NCBI RefSeq assembly: GCF_001678475.1
Contig: NZ_JTJR01000047.1
Location: 1 to 47,501 of the forward strand
From: Gallibacterium genomosp. 3
GTDB lineage: Bacteria > Pseudomonadota > Gammaproteobacteria > Enterobacterales > Pasteurellaceae
Length of the DNA: 47,501 nt
Direction of reading: 5' to 3'
In this document: one piece after another, positions 9,895 through 19,243 of the stretch
Layout: every line of letters starts with the position of its first letter
How positions within the stretch are numbered: position 1 is the first letter of the stretch
Made by a program: the position numbers and the translations under genes
The notes under the pieces: model-generated
What the model was told of the DNA's origin: nothing
Databases searched by the model: none
What the model saw: only the letters and a program-made list of their open reading frames with translations

Positions 9895-10261
9895 GGGGCT
9901 GATCTAGGATTCGACGGGATTAGCGAAGCCCAAGGTGCATGTCGAGGTGCGGTAGGCCTCGTAAATAAACCGCAAAACAATAGTCGCAAACGACGAAAAC
10001 TACGCTTTAGCAGCTTAATAACCTGCCTTAAAGCCTTATCTCCTCAGCTTCCGCTCGTAAGACGAGGGTTCAGATAAGTCATCCAAAACGAGATCGTGTG
10101 GACGCCACCGCTTGAGGATCGAAGCACTAAATTAAATCAAGCTAGCTTATTTATCGCGTGTCTGTCCGCAGTGAGTAAGTGAAATTAAAGACTAGACTAA
10201 ACATGTAGTACTGAAGGTAGAGGAATTTCGGACGGGGGTTCAACTCCCCCCAGCTCCACCA
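9895..10261 (+). ncRNA. ssrA: Transfer-messenger RNA (tmRNA)
   Basis: The RNA starts GGGGCTGATCTAGGATTCGA and ends with the T-arm, acceptor strand and CCA (AGCTCCACCA at 10252-10261). The 5' GGGGCU pairs with the 3' AGCUCC. The tag reading frame at 9986-10021 reads ANDENYALAA followed by two stops, identical to the E. coli tag. Length is 367 nt. With SmpB it rescues stalled ribosomes and marks the nascent chain for proteolysis. A TAGAAT -10 box lies at 9877-9882 and a terminator follows at 10283. The 3' end is a common phage and island attachment site, and the downstream stretch carries an element-like scar. Confidence 0.98.
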
Positions 10262-10282
10262 GATAACAATTTCAATAAGCAT

Positions 10283-10316
10283 AAAAAACCTTGATTTATC
10301 AAGGTTTTTCTTTTTT
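10283..10316 (+). terminator. ssrA: tmRNA terminator
   Basis: AAAAAACCTTGAT and ATCAAGGTTTTT form a long A/T-flanked stem about 20 nt past the CCA end, with a T-rich tail. Confidence 0.85.
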
Positions 10317-10320
10317 ATTC

Positions 10321-10491
10321 ATATCAAAAAGTCTCAAAAACATACAGAGTTAACGTAATGGTAGTAAAGATAGTAGTAAGATATTACAATCTCAAAAACC
10401 TTACTACTATTTTGAGGATTATATGGCTAGCCCAGGGAAACTATTCTCTGTGAAACAAATTAATGTAGATCCACCAGACACCTTAAAATAA
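10321..10491 (+). other. Repeat-rich scar after tmRNA, possible integrase remnant
   Basis: The 340 nt between tmRNA and the next gene hold a 10-bp direct repeat TCTCAAAAAC (10332-10341, 10390-10399). There is also an 11-bp perfect inverted repeat ATAGTAGTAAG / CTTACTACTAT (10370-10380, 10400-10410) and a related word TGGTAGTAAAG at 10359-10369. A 22-codon ORF with GAGGA upstream (10423-10491) begins MASPGKLFSVKQINV, loosely like the N-terminus of DUF4102 integrases, then stops. Together these resemble arm sites plus a deleted int gene of an element once inserted at tmRNA. This reading is inference. The remainder to 10601 shows nothing further. Confidence 0.4.
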
Positions 10492-10601
10492 AAAACAAAT
10501 AAAAAAATCAAAAACTTAAACTGAGTTTAGCTTCCTGATAAATTGCTTTTAATTTATGCACATTTCTAATGATCAATAATATATTGTCAAAAGGCTCTTA
10601 T

Positions 10602-11042
10602 ATGAAAATCTATCCAATGCAAATCAGTGATTATGAAGATATCTATCAATTATGGTGTTCTTGTAAAGGAATGGGACTAAATGATCTTGATGATTCAAAA
10701 ATTGGGATTGAACGCTTTCTGCAAAGAAATCCTGATACCTGTTTTGTGGCTAAAAGTGGACAAAAAGTTGTAGGCGTTATTCTCTCTGGTCATGATGGTC
10801 GTCGAGGCTATATTTATCATACTGCGGTTGCTCCTCAATATCGCCATCAAGGTATTGCTACCGCATTAACCTATTCCGTTTTAAATGCGTTTCAACAACT
10901 TCAAATTCATAAAGTTGCATTATTAGTTTTTGCTCATAATCAAGCTGGGAATGCTTTCTGGGAGAAAATGGGCTTTACAGCACGAGAAGATATTATCTAT
11001 CGCAATAAAGCCCTATGTGAAATGGTGCGGATCGATACTTAA
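10602..11042 (+). CDS. GNAT-family N-acetyltransferase (YpeA-like)
   Basis: The 146-residue product has the GNAT fold, with the acetyl-CoA pyrophosphate loop visible as QYRHQGIATAL (motif A, about 80-90) and a C-terminal AGNAFWEKMGFTAREDI motif B. It resembles the E. coli YpeA group in length and in the DGRRGYIYH strand. I chose ATG 10602 (MKIYPMQISDYED) because AAGG lies about 9 nt upstream and the family starts here; an upstream ATG at 10569 would add 11 residues. The acceptor substrate cannot be deduced. The gene is convergent with yccS, leaving only 24 nt between stops. Confidence 0.8.
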   Translation: MKIYPMQISDYEDIYQLWCSCKGMGLNDLDDSKIGIERFLQRNPDTCFVAKSGQKVVGVILSGHDGRRGYIYHTAVAPQYRHQGIATALTYSVLNAFQQLQIHKVALLVFAHNQAGNAFWEKMGFTAREDIIYRNKALCEMVRIDT

Positions 11043-11066
11043 ATTCAAATAAAATTGATATATCAA

Positions 11067-13250
11067 TTAAGCAGCTTTAAACTCAATTTCTTTTTGATAA
11101 TCAATGAATAATGTTGGTAACGTTTTTGCAATCGCATCTAATTGCTTCACTAATGGCAAGAATGTCGCTAATGATGGTTGCAAAATACATTGTTGTTGTA
11201 ACTGTTGTAATAACTCCTCAACATCTTGCATCGCTTGTTTAAAGTTCTCTGCTGAAAGCTGATCAAAATTATCCAAAATCGTAATAATACGGCGTGAAAT
11301 TGGATATAAATGAATTAACATTTGTGTGCTTAATTTTGTGCTATCCATTTGCGAACGAAATGTCGCTAATGCCGCAATATAGCTTAATAAAGAATAATTT
11401 AGCTTCAATAATTCAAACGCATTATTTAAACGGGTTTTATCCTTATAACCTTGGTAATTTAAATTCGATACTGCGGTATTTAACGCTGTTGCATTATCAT
11501 GTGCCTGACGACGAATAATCCGATATTTTAGATCATGATGATTACCAAATTGCAGTTGCACCATAATCGTTAATAAATAACGTGCATTACTCCTTAACGC
11601 GTTAATTAAAGTATATTTTAAGCGTAGATATTTCCAATCTGGCCATAAATATGAAACAGCCAATCCCGCAATAAAACAACCAATAATTGTATCTACTGCA
11701 CGCGGTAATGTAGCTGAAGCAATATCCACCCCAATAATATTAAAGCTCATCAACACTTGGATAGTAATGAAAAATGTTGAAAAGCTGTAATTATTGGTCC
11801 TAAAGAAGAAGAATAAGGTACTCGCAATAACAACAATCCCTAACTTACTTTCTAGACTAGTCGTAAAATATGGCATTAATGATCCCACTAATACCCCTAA
11901 AATCGTACCAATAATCCGTTGTTTTAAGCGGGCTTGAGTGGTTGTGTAATTTGTCTGACATACAAACACAGCAGTTAATAAAATCCAGTAACCACGCTCA
12001 ATAGGTACATTATTCGCAATCAAACAACATATCGTTACCACAATGGTTAATCGTACCGCATGACGAAATAGTTGGGATTCAAAAGTACATTGATTTTTAA
12101 TTACACGGAAAATATTCGCTAAACCAGTAATGCGATCTTGATGAATACGCCAATTAATTGCACTGCTATCGGGTTCTTTCACTTTTGCATCTAAATGTGA
12201 AAGTTGTTGCTCTATTTTATGTAAACTTTCTAGCAATACCGACAAATTGGTTAAATGTTCACTATTCGGTGTTTGTTGCTGAAAGTGGGCAAAGGATTGT
12301 TCTAGCGATAACATCGCGTGTTTTACTTTACCATAATAAAAAAATGCTTGATTCCGTTGCAAAGTTCTCGCAAAAGCACGACAAGTTTTAGCTTGTAACT
12401 CAAGTAAATAACGGATTCTAAAGATCAAATCGCTATATTTAAGATCGGCTAATAACTCAGGATAACTAAAATAATTAGAGTTAATCCGTTCATGGATATC
12501 TTGTGCAATAAAATAGCTATTAATCATACGTAACGTTGTATTTTGCACATAGGTCCCAGTTGAGCGATAAAACAAAGCACTACGGCATAGATTAAACGCT
12601 TGGATCACTTTGCTATTTGCCATCACTAATGCAGTTTGATGATGATCGAGATCTTGCGCTCGATTATCAGGATTAAAAAATTCTGCTTTTGTTTGCAAAT
12701 AATCTGCTAATGCAAGATAAGCATTCGCTAAATTTTCTTGTGCTGGTCGTAATGGAAACAATAGATAGACTAACATCGTCAACAAACTATATAACGAGGT
12801 TCCCACCAAAATAAGGAGCGGATTCACAAACCAAACTTGTTCTGGGTTATAAGCCAAAATAGTATAAAGTGCGACAACCAGACTACCAAAAGCAATCGTA
12901 CTATAACGTTGTCCAATCGCTCCTAACATAGTGAAGAAAAATGTTAATAGCGCCATTACTAAAATAAACAAGTAATGATCAACAAAAGTAATTTGAATAA
13001 CTAACGAGGAAATCGAAAAGGCGATCAATGTATAAAATAAATTTTTTAATCGCCCACTCAATCGATTATCTAAATCTACCAATCCCCCAGCAATAGTACC
13101 GAGAATAAGTGGCATACTGACTGATGAAATATCAAAATACCAAACAATCAGAGAAACAATATTGACAGCAAGGAAAATTGGAATAACCGCTAAAATTTTG
13201 CTATTTAGCCATGTGGTATTAATACGTTCTAAAAACTGCTTGAACATCAT
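11067..13250 (-). CDS. yccS: YccS/FUSC-family inner membrane protein
   Basis: The 727-residue protein has two blocks of about five or six membrane helices (roughly 15-165 and 395-525). Each is followed by a large helical cytosolic part, the typical arrangement of YccS/YhfK and the fusaric-acid-resistance-like (FUSC) family. The family is related to aromatic-acid efflux proteins, but its transported substrate is unknown. It starts 2 nt after yccF, with mgsA just before, so mgsA-yccF-yccS form an apparent operon; the same three genes cluster in E. coli. Length agrees with the E. coli protein and there is no sign of damage. Confidence 0.88.
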   Translation of the reverse strand: MMFKQFLERINTTWLNSKILAVIPIFLAVNIVSLIVWYFDISSVSMPLILGTIAGGLVDLDNRLSGRLKNLFYTLIAFSISSLVIQITFVDHYLFILVMALLTFFFTMLGAIGQRYSTIAFGSLVVALYTILAYNPEQVWFVNPLLILVGTSLYSLLTMLVYLLFPLRPAQENLANAYLALADYLQTKAEFFNPDNRAQDLDHHQTALVMANSKVIQAFNLCRSALFYRSTGTYVQNTTLRMINSYFIAQDIHERINSNYFSYPELLADLKYSDLIFRIRYLLELQAKTCRAFARTLQRNQAFFYYGKVKHAMLSLEQSFAHFQQQTPNSEHLTNLSVLLESLHKIEQQLSHLDAKVKEPDSSAINWRIHQDRITGLANIFRVIKNQCTFESQLFRHAVRLTIVVTICCLIANNVPIERGYWILLTAVFVCQTNYTTTQARLKQRIIGTILGVLVGSLMPYFTTSLESKLGIVVIASTLFFFFRTNNYSFSTFFITIQVLMSFNIIGVDIASATLPRAVDTIIGCFIAGLAVSYLWPDWKYLRLKYTLINALRSNARYLLTIMVQLQFGNHHDLKYRIIRRQAHDNATALNTAVSNLNYQGYKDKTRLNNAFELLKLNYSLLSYIAALATFRSQMDSTKLSTQMLIHLYPISRRIITILDNFDQLSAENFKQAMQDVEELLQQLQQQCILQPSLATFLPLVKQLDAIAKTLPTLFIDYQKEIEFKAA

Positions 13251-13252
13251 TT

Positions 13253-13687
13253 TTATTTAAAAAATTTCCTTTGATTTAGATAATTTGCATAATCTTTTTC
13301 TACCACTCTTTGTCCTACTGGAAAGAGTGAAATCCGCACTAATTTAAAATGCATAATTCCCGTTGGAATACCAATAATCGTTAAACATTGCATCACACCA
13401 ACAATAATATGGGCAATCGCTAACCACCAACCAAAGAGAATAAACCAAACGAGGTTTAACACAGTACCCAAGCCATTCATGACTGAATGTTGCGGTTCTA
13501 TTTGGCTAACATGAACAATATCATGTCCAAATGGCACTAAAGAAAGTTTGAAAATTTCCCAACAACTGCGTGTATAAGGTAGCGTTACAATCAGAATGGC
13601 ACTCAAAAAAGTCGTGATCAACCATCCTAAAGAGATCGCAAAACCACCGAAAAAGAAATTCCATAAATTTAAGATAAAATTCAACAT
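13253..13687 (-). CDS. yccF: YccF-family inner membrane protein
   Basis: This 144-residue protein has three to four membrane helices arranged as two similar halves, each built on a W-x-x-x-F-G-G/G-W-W core. It starts MLNFILNLWNFFFGG, and a second copy near residue 77 reads LGTVLNLVWFILFGWW. This repeat is the DUF307/YccF domain. Function is unknown; the family is tied to yccS by gene order. Spacing to mgsA is 1 nt and to yccS 2 nt, so translation is probably coupled. Confidence 0.9.
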   Translation of the reverse strand: MLNFILNLWNFFFGGFAISLGWLITTFLSAILIVTLPYTRSCWEIFKLSLVPFGHDIVHVSQIEPQHSVMNGLGTVLNLVWFILFGWWLAIAHIIVGVMQCLTIIGIPTGIMHFKLVRISLFPVGQRVVEKDYANYLNQRKFFK

Positions 13688-13688
13688 A

Positions 13689-14147
13689 TTATTGCAAACG
13701 CTCCTTCAGATAACCTTGATAATCTGGAATTTGGATCTCTGTTGTTTGTGTAAATAATGGAGAAGAAATTAAGAAATTCGCTGAAGAACGTGTAATTGCC
13801 GTTGGAATATTCCATACGGTCGCAATACGCATTAATGCTTTCACATCAGGATCGTGCGGCGCTGCATTCATTGGGTCCCAAAAGAAAATTAATACATCAA
13901 TTTTACCTTCTGCAATTAATGCGCCAATTTGTTGATCACCCCCCATTGGCCCACTAAGTAAACTATTAATCGTTAATCCAGTTTCTTTCGCAATAAGATG
14001 GCCTGTTGTTCCAGTAGCGACTAAATGATGTTGTGATAACTGTTGTTGATGTGTTTTACACCATAAAATCAAATCTTCTTTACAGTGATCATGCGCAACT
14101 AAAGCAATTGTTTTTTGTGTTTGTAATTGACGAGTGGTTTGTTTCAT
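13689..14147 (-). CDS. mgsA: Methylglyoxal synthase
   Basis: The 152-residue enzyme converts dihydroxyacetone phosphate to methylglyoxal and phosphate, a cytosolic bypass of lower glycolysis used when phosphate is limiting. Numbered from MKQTTRQL, the known catalytic and binding residues fall at the E. coli positions: H19/D20 (AHDHCK), D71 (GPMGGDQQ), D91, H98 and D101 ([12 protein letters not shown]). I chose ATG 14145-14147 because GGAG sits 7 nt upstream and the length matches. The in-frame extension to 14165 (MQKETA) is not supported. It is the first gene of mgsA-yccF-yccS. Confidence 0.96.
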   Translation of the reverse strand: MKQTTRQLQTQKTIALVAHDHCKEDLILWCKTHQQQLSQHHLVATGTTGHLIAKETGLTINSLLSGPMGGDQQIGALIAEGKIDVLIFFWDPMNAAPHDPDVKALMRIATVWNIPTAITRSSANFLISSPLFTQTTEIQIPDYQGYLKERLQ

Positions 14148-14180
14148 TGCGGTCTCCTTTTGCAATAGAAATAAAAAGAA

Positions 14181-14202
14181 AAGCGGACAAATTTGCCCGC
14201 TT
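14181..14202 (-). terminator. Terminator between yccT and mgsA
   Basis: A near-perfect 22-bp palindrome (AAGCGG, CAAATTTG and CCGCTT with one A/C mismatch pair) lies 35 nt past the yccT stop. On the minus strand it is followed by TTCTTTTTATTT. It should separate yccT from the mgsA operon. Confidence 0.75.
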
Positions 14203-14236
14203 ATTGTACCTCAAATTATAACCTTAAAGGATTATT

Positions 14237-14899
14237 TTATTTGCTACCTTGAGCCCATTTTAAGAAACGAGCTTGAGTTTCTTTATCTGCTTGTTGATAC
14301 CAATATTGCAACATTTGTTCTGCAACATTCTCACCTTGCACAGTGATTTTCGCTTTCGCTGCTTTAGCACCTGCTGCTGTTGGAATTGCTGCTGGCATAC
14401 TCACAGACACAAAGCTTGGTACAGCTGCAACACCTTGTGATGCATTATACTCTGCTAAATCTTCTGCAACACGAGTATCAGGGAAAATTCCGCTTTGTTG
14501 TAAGATATCTTGTTTAGTACTAATTTCTTGATTACCGCTCGTTTTCACCGTAATTTTCGGATTCTTAGCGAATAAATTTGCATTACGCATATTGTCTAAA
14601 CGTGGTGCAGTAATAACTAAATCTTGGCTATTACCTTGGAAAGTCACAATAATTGGACTAGATTCAAATAATGTTCTATCTGAACCATTGGTTACCACTT
14701 CAGAAACACGCACAACAACTTGGTGAGTGTTGTTATCACTTGCGTCAAAACTGTTTTGTGATTTAGTTAATGAAGATTTGGCTTTTTCACCATCAATGGC
14801 AAGGAGGGAAATATTTGGGGTTACAGTGACTTTCGCTGCTAATGTACTCATCGAAAGGGTCGCTGCCACACATGCCAATGCAAAACGAGATAATTTCAT
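14237..14899 (-). CDS. YccT/UPF0319-family exported protein (DUF2057)
   Basis: The 220-residue protein begins with a clear Sec signal peptide (KLSRFALACVAATLSMSTLA, cut after about residue 22), then carries the DUF2057 fold. Visible features are the ISLLAIDGEK start and the VTFQGNSQDLVITAPRL strand pair. E. coli CsgI/YccT of this family is a periplasmic modulator of curli assembly, but no curli genes are seen here, so the role is open. ATG 14897-14899 is favoured because AGGAG is 5 nt upstream; a GTG two codons earlier would overlap that site. It is divergent from yccX and next to mgsA, as in E. coli. Confidence 0.85.
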   Translation of the reverse strand: MKLSRFALACVAATLSMSTLAAKVTVTPNISLLAIDGEKAKSSLTKSQNSFDASDNNTHQVVVRVSEVVTNGSDRTLFESSPIIVTFQGNSQDLVITAPRLDNMRNANLFAKNPKITVKTSGNQEISTKQDILQQSGIFPDTRVAEDLAEYNASQGVAAVPSFVSVSMPAAIPTAAGAKAAKAKITVQGENVAEQMLQYWYQQADKETQARFLKWAQGSK

Positions 14900-14994
14900 G
14901 TACACTCCTAGTAAAAATTACGAGCTAGTTTAAGAGGCTCTTATCCTATGCTATTTTCTAGCAAAATTAAATAACAATTTAGGAAATATTTATT

Positions 14995-15267
14995 ATGAAA
15001 ACAGAACAATTTATTATTTATGGACACGTACAAGGTGTTGGATTTCGTTTTTTTACTTGGCGAGAAGCACAACGAATTGGTGTTACTGGATGGGTAAAAA
15101 ATCAATCTAACGGTAGCGTTGCTGTACTCGCACAAGGCACAGAACAACAACTAGAAACCTTTTATCACTGGTTACAACAAGGGCCTAAAACAGCAACTGT
15201 TAATTATGTTGAATCATTTATTGTAGAAAATAATACGATTTATTCAGACTTTCAAATTCTTCATTAA
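14995..15267 (+). CDS. yccX: Acylphosphatase
   Basis: This 90-residue enzyme hydrolyses acyl phosphates in the cytosol. The family signature GHVQGVGFRFF gives the substrate-binding R18, and TGWVKNQSNGSV gives the catalytic asparagine at N36. Length is normal. AGGAAA about 12 nt upstream is the best ribosome site. It stands alone on the plus strand: divergent from yccT and convergent with the sit operon (10 nt between stops). In E. coli yccX is beside tusE; here the sit operon separates them. Confidence 0.95.
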   Translation: MKTEQFIIYGHVQGVGFRFFTWREAQRIGVTGWVKNQSNGSVAVLAQGTEQQLETFYHWLQQGPKTATVNYVESFIVENNTIYSDFQILH

Positions 15268-15277
15268 TATTATTTTC

Positions 15278-16126
15278 TTAGCCATATCTTTTATTTTGAC
15301 GATATTTTAATTTGCTCAAAATAACAGCAAAAATAAATAATAACGCTTGTGTTAAGACAATTGTTGCCCCTGTGGCACTATCTAAATGATAACTTAATAC
15401 AATTCCGACCAAATTAGAAATTAATGCACTACCAATCGCAATGCCTAACATTGTCGAAAAACGTTTAGTCAATAGATAGGCGGTAATGCCTGGGGATATT
15501 AACATTGCCACCACCAGAATCACGCCAACAATTTGCATCGCCAATACTATCGCTAAAGAAAGGAGAGCTAATAAACCATAGTGTAATAATGTAATATTTA
15601 ATCCTGCCACTTTTGCTTGTATCGGATCAAAACAGTACAACAATAGATCTCGCCATTGTGTATAAATAATCAACAAAATTACACTACCGAAACCAAGCAT
15701 CTGCCACATCTGCTGCCGATCAATCCCTAAAATATCGCCAAATAATATATGAGTTAAATGCTGTGTGGTTTCTACATGATTAAATAACACTAACCCAATG
15801 GCAAACATACCAGAAAACACAATTCCCATAATCGTATCTTCTTTTAAACGCATATGATTTTTTAAAAATCCTACACTGCCAGCACAACAAACTCCTGCAA
15901 CAAAAGCACCTAACGTCAAAGGTAAATTAAACATAAAAGCCAATACAATACCTGGCAATACCGCATGAGAAATCGCATCTCCCATCAATGCCCATCCTTT
16001 TAACACCAAATAACAGGATAGCACTGCACAAATCACTGCAATCATTAATGCTGTAAGCAAAGATACTTGCATAAAAGGATAAGAAAGTGGCTCAATAAAC
16101 CAATTTAATAATGTATTCATAGCCAT
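15278..16126 (-). CDS. sitD: Mn/Fe ABC transporter permease (SitD/YfeD type)
   Basis: The 282-residue permease has about eight membrane helices and the ABC-3 family layout. Conserved pieces are LKGWALMGDAISHAVLPGIVLA (about 42-63), LKEDTIMGIVF (about 94) and the VGVILVVAMLISPGITAYLLT block near 200. It would form the membrane channel with SitC. It starts directly after the sitC stop, so the two are translationally linked. Distinguishing SitC from SitD rests on order (A-B-C-D) rather than on unique motifs. It is the last gene of the operon and convergent with yccX, with no clear terminator in the short gap. Confidence 0.92.
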   Translation of the reverse strand: MAMNTLLNWFIEPLSYPFMQVSLLTALMIAVICAVLSCYLVLKGWALMGDAISHAVLPGIVLAFMFNLPLTLGAFVAGVCCAGSVGFLKNHMRLKEDTIMGIVFSGMFAIGLVLFNHVETTQHLTHILFGDILGIDRQQMWQMLGFGSVILLIIYTQWRDLLLYCFDPIQAKVAGLNITLLHYGLLALLSLAIVLAMQIVGVILVVAMLISPGITAYLLTKRFSTMLGIAIGSALISNLVGIVLSYHLDSATGATIVLTQALLFIFAVILSKLKYRQNKRYG

Positions 16127-16978
16127 TTACCTTTTCTCTCTAACCGCATAATAACGTTGCGTAAAAAAGCCATATTTCGGTGAAAACGCAAATACCAATA
16201 AAAACAGACAAGTTTGCAAACTCACAATAATGCCTCCGGTTGCACCATTCAGATAAAAGCTAAGATACGCCCCTATCCCACTGGTGAAAAAACCAAAGGC
16301 TACCGCAATTTTCAATAAGGTAGAAAATCTATCTGTTAATAAATAGGCTGTTGCTCCTGGTGTTACGACCATCGCAATCACTAAAATTGCCCCCACTGTC
16401 TGTAACGCAGCAACAATACAAGCACTTAACAAAGTGAAAAATAATACTTTTAGTCTTGTTGGATTTAGTCCACTGGCTTTAGCTTGGATTTCATCAAAAA
16501 AGACTAATAATAAGTCTTTCCAAAACAGTAACAACAAAACCATACTGACACTTAAAATAATCACCACTTGCCAAATATCACTATCAGCAATCCCAAGAAT
16601 ATTGCCTAAAATGATACTTTCAACATCAACTGACGTAGGATTAAGTGAGATAACAAACAGCCCTAATGCTAAGAAAGTAGTAAAAATAAAACCAATAATT
16701 GCATCTTCTTTTAATGGCGTGATCGCTTTAACCCATAAGATCGCTATTGCGGCAAACATCCCTGAAAAGAATGCTCCGATTGCATAAGGCAACGATAGCG
16801 CATAAGCAATCGCTACGCCAGGAACAACAGAATGTGAAAGTGCATCACCGATTAATGACCAACCTTTTAACATCAAGTAAGCGGATAAAAAAGCACATAC
16901 ACCACCAATGGCAGCGCTTACCCAAATCGCCTTAAACATATAATCATATTGAAACGGCGCAAACAGAAGTTCCCACAT
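16127..16978 (-). CDS. sitC: Mn/Fe ABC transporter permease (SitC/YfeC type)
   Basis: The 283-residue inner membrane permease is a paralogue of the next gene. It shares LKGWSLIGDALSHSVVPGVAIA (about 37-58), the LKEDAIIGFIF coupling segment and the VGAILVIAMVVTPGATAYLLT block. About eight helices are predicted. It pairs with SitD and the ATPase SitB for uptake of manganese and ferrous iron delivered by SitA. The start is 2 nt beyond the sitB stop, so the whole set is one transcript. No defects are seen. Confidence 0.93.
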   Translation of the reverse strand: MWELLFAPFQYDYMFKAIWVSAAIGGVCAFLSAYLMLKGWSLIGDALSHSVVPGVAIAYALSLPYAIGAFFSGMFAAIAILWVKAITPLKEDAIIGFIFTTFLALGLFVISLNPTSVDVESIILGNILGIADSDIWQVVIILSVSMVLLLLFWKDLLLVFFDEIQAKASGLNPTRLKVLFFTLLSACIVAALQTVGAILVIAMVVTPGATAYLLTDRFSTLLKIAVAFGFFTSGIGAYLSFYLNGATGGIIVSLQTCLFLLVFAFSPKYGFFTQRYYAVREKR

Positions 16979-16979
16979 A

Positions 16980-17858
16980 TTATTGTCCTTTATCGTGTTC
17001 TACTAATGTTGCTGGTGGTTCATTTTTCGTTTTACCATAGAATACCGCTGCTTTTTCATCATCAGTAAGCACGGTTACAGCACGTTCATCACCATCTTCG
17101 TGCAAGGTTTCACCATGTAGTTTGATATGACGCAACACCCCACTAAATACTTTTTCGAGATTTTCTTGCGTAAAGGTAGAGTGCGTTGAACCGCTAGCGA
17201 TCACAGTACGATTAATCATAACTACTTGATCACAAAAATCAGGCACACTTCCCAAATTGTGCGTAGAAACTAAAATTAAACAACCTTCCTCACGTAATTT
17301 TTGTAATAACTCAATAATCGCAAGTTCCGTTTGCACATCAACCCCTGTAAACGGTTCATCTAGTAAGATAATTTTACTTTGTTGCGCTAATGCTCTGGCT
17401 AAAAAGACACGTTTCTTTTGCCCGCCTGATAGCTCTCCAATCTGTCGATCTTGTAAATGAGCAATATCTACACGCTGCATTGCTTTCATTACCGCATCTT
17501 TATCGTCCTTTTTCGGAATTCGCAAAAAATTCATATGAGCATATCGGCCTTGCATCACCACATCATAAACCGAAATCGGGAACTGCCAATCAACCTCTTC
17601 ACTTTGCGGTACATACGCAACAAAATGCTGTTTCAGCGCCTCTTTTACTGATAAATCAGATAAGGTGATTTTGCCTTGTTGTGGAGTAATTAATCCCATA
17701 ATGCTTTTAAATAATGTTGACTTCCCACTACCATTTACCCCGATTAAACCACAAATCGTGCCACCAGCTAATTGAAACGACATATCTCGAATAGCTGTAT
17801 GCCCATTGTTATAACGCACACTAATCTTATCTACCTGTAAAGAAGCTATTTTATTCAT
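16980..17858 (-). CDS. sitB: Mn/Fe ABC transporter ATPase (SitB/YfeB type)
   Basis: The 292-residue ATPase has Walker [10 protein letters not shown] (40-48), the Q-loop PQSEEVDW (near 95), the ABC signature LSGGQKKR (near 143) and Walker B IILLDEPF with a following H-loop STHN. It energises the SitC/SitD permease. A C-terminal tail of about 45 residues beyond the ABC domain (ending LVEHDKGQ) is charged and may be regulatory, as in several YfeB homologues. Its start overlaps the sitA stop by 4 nt. It is intact. Confidence 0.95.
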   Translation of the reverse strand: MNKIASLQVDKISVRYNNGHTAIRDMSFQLAGGTICGLIGVNGSGKSTLFKSIMGLITPQQGKITLSDLSVKEALKQHFVAYVPQSEEVDWQFPISVYDVVMQGRYAHMNFLRIPKKDDKDAVMKAMQRVDIAHLQDRQIGELSGGQKKRVFLARALAQQSKIILLDEPFTGVDVQTELAIIELLQKLREEGCLILVSTHNLGSVPDFCDQVVMINRTVIASGSTHSTFTQENLEKVFSGVLRHIKLHGETLHEDGDERAVTVLTDDEKAAVFYGKTKNEPPATLVEHDKGQ

Positions 17859-18739
17859 TTTTGGTTAAATCCTTTGCTGATCGTATTCACGGTAGTGGAA
17901 AGTAAATCTAAATAGGTTGGTACTGGTCCATCTTGTGTAGATAATGAATCCACATAAAGTACACCACCATATTTAGCCCCCGTTTCTTTGGCGACTTGTT
18001 TTGCTGGCTTATCCGAAATGGTACTTTCACTAAACACAACTGGAACATGATGAGCCTTGACTTGTTCAATCACTTTACGAATCTGCTGAGAAGATCCTTG
18101 TTGCTCCGCATTAATTGGCCATAAATATAACTCTGCAAAACCATACTCTTTGGCTAAATAACTAAAAGCCCCCTCGCTCGTCACCAACCATCGCTGGGAT
18201 TCTGGAATGTTTGCCAATTTCTCACGAATTTCGGTATCGAGTGCCATCAATTTTTCACGATATTTTGCTGCATTTTGGTTATATTGCTCAGTATGTACAG
18301 GATCATACTTCACCAATGCTTGGCGAATATTTTCTACATAAATCATCACATTTTTCGGCGACATCCATGCATGAGGATTGGGAATACCTTTATAAGGTCC
18401 TTCATAAATAGATAGAGGTTGAATACCCTCACTAACAACAATATTTGGTATTTCTTTTGGTAATGTTTTAAAGAAACGTTCAAACCATTGTTCTAAATGT
18501 AATCCATTCCATAAAATCAAATCTGCATCTTGTACCTTGATAATATCTTTTGGTGTTGGCTGATAATTATGAATTTCAGCGCCTGGTTTAGTAATAGACT
18601 CCACTATAGCACTATCACCTGCTATATTTTGCGCAATATCTTGGATAATAGTAAAAGTAGTTATTACTTTAAAAGGTTTTGCTAAACTGTAAGTTGATAA
18701 AAATAATAGGGACAGTGAAAATATCAATTTTTTTAACAT
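17855..18739 (-). CDS. sitA: Periplasmic Mn/Fe-binding protein (SitA/YfeA type)
   Basis: The 294-residue cluster A-I solute-binding protein has a signal peptide ending TYSLA (cut after residue 20). The four metal ligands of the family fall at H57 (AEIHNYQ), H123 (NPHAWMS), E189 (TSEGAF) and D264 (LYVDSLS). The His-His-Glu-Asp set is typical of Mn/Fe binders rather than zinc binders, which have a third His. It is first in the sitABCD operon. A Fur-type box lies at 18801-18819 in the upstream gap. Mn or Fe2+ uptake is expected; the preference between them is not visible. Confidence 0.95.
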   Translation of the reverse strand: MLKKLIFSLSLLFLSTYSLAKPFKVITTFTIIQDIAQNIAGDSAIVESITKPGAEIHNYQPTPKDIIKVQDADLILWNGLHLEQWFERFFKTLPKEIPNIVVSEGIQPLSIYEGPYKGIPNPHAWMSPKNVMIYVENIRQALVKYDPVHTEQYNQNAAKYREKLMALDTEIREKLANIPESQRWLVTSEGAFSYLAKEYGFAELYLWPINAEQQGSSQQIRKVIEQVKAHHVPVVFSESTISDKPAKQVAKETGAKYGGVLYVDSLSTQDGPVPTYLDLLSTTVNTISKGFNQK

Positions 18740-18800
18740 ACTAATTTCCTTAAAGTTAATTGCTATTATAGTTAGTTTAGCCCAATCATCATCACATGTA

Positions 18801-18819
18801 AATGAGAATTATTATCAAC
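18801..18819 (-). promoter_or_regulatory. Fur box upstream of sitA
   Basis: Read on the minus strand, GATAATAATTCTCATT matches the Fur consensus GATAATGATAATCATT at 13 of 16 positions. It is about 60-80 nt before the sitA start and abuts the tusE stop. Iron-repressed expression of the transporter is the natural reading. Confidence 0.7.
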
Positions 18820-19154
18820 TATAAACATTTTGCAGGTTTAGGTAATCCTGCCAATTTTGTTGCTTGTTTTGCTGGTCCATCTGGAAATAACCGCTGTAAA
18901 TAGCGACTATTCCCTTTATCTTCACCTAATTTTTGTGCTATTGCTTTCACTAACATACGGATTGCAGGAGAAGTTTTATATTCTTGATAAAAATCACGTA
19001 CAAAATAGATCACTTCCCAGTGTGCATCTGTTAATGTTAAGTTTTCTTTTTCTGCGATTACTAATGCAATCTCTGGACACCAACTAGCACTATTTAATAA
19101 ATAACCTTGTCCATCAACTTCAATTTGTTGCCCATTAAATTCAATATATTGCAT
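18819..19154 (-). CDS. tusE: Sulfurtransferase TusE
   Basis: The 111-residue protein belongs to the DsrC/TusE family and carries sulfur from TusBCD to MnmA for 2-thiouridine at the tRNA wobble base. The penultimate cysteine C110 (GLPKPAKCL) is the persulfide-carrying residue. The conserved [20 protein letters not shown] and [15 protein letters not shown] blocks are present. Length is normal. It lies between the sit operon and yccA; in E. coli it sits directly between yccX and yccA. An AAGGAAAA ribosome site precedes the ATG. It forms a functional pair with mnmC elsewhere in the window, since both act on wobble uridine. Confidence 0.95.
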   Translation of the reverse strand: MQYIEFNGQQIEVDGQGYLLNSASWCPEIALVIAEKENLTLTDAHWEVIYFVRDFYQEYKTSPAIRMLVKAIAQKLGEDKGNSRYLQRLFPDGPAKQATKLAGLPKPAKCL

Positions 19155-19243
19155 ATCGTTTTTCCTTTTCCACTAATTCAAATATTGTACAAAATTCCAC
19201 ACAGAAGAACTGATTAAAATATCTATCGCTATAATTAATCCAT

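Noticed and set aside
14905-14995. GTG start two codons upstream for the YccT-like gene
   Set aside because: That GTG overlaps the AGGAG ribosome site, which is correctly spaced for ATG 14897-14899.
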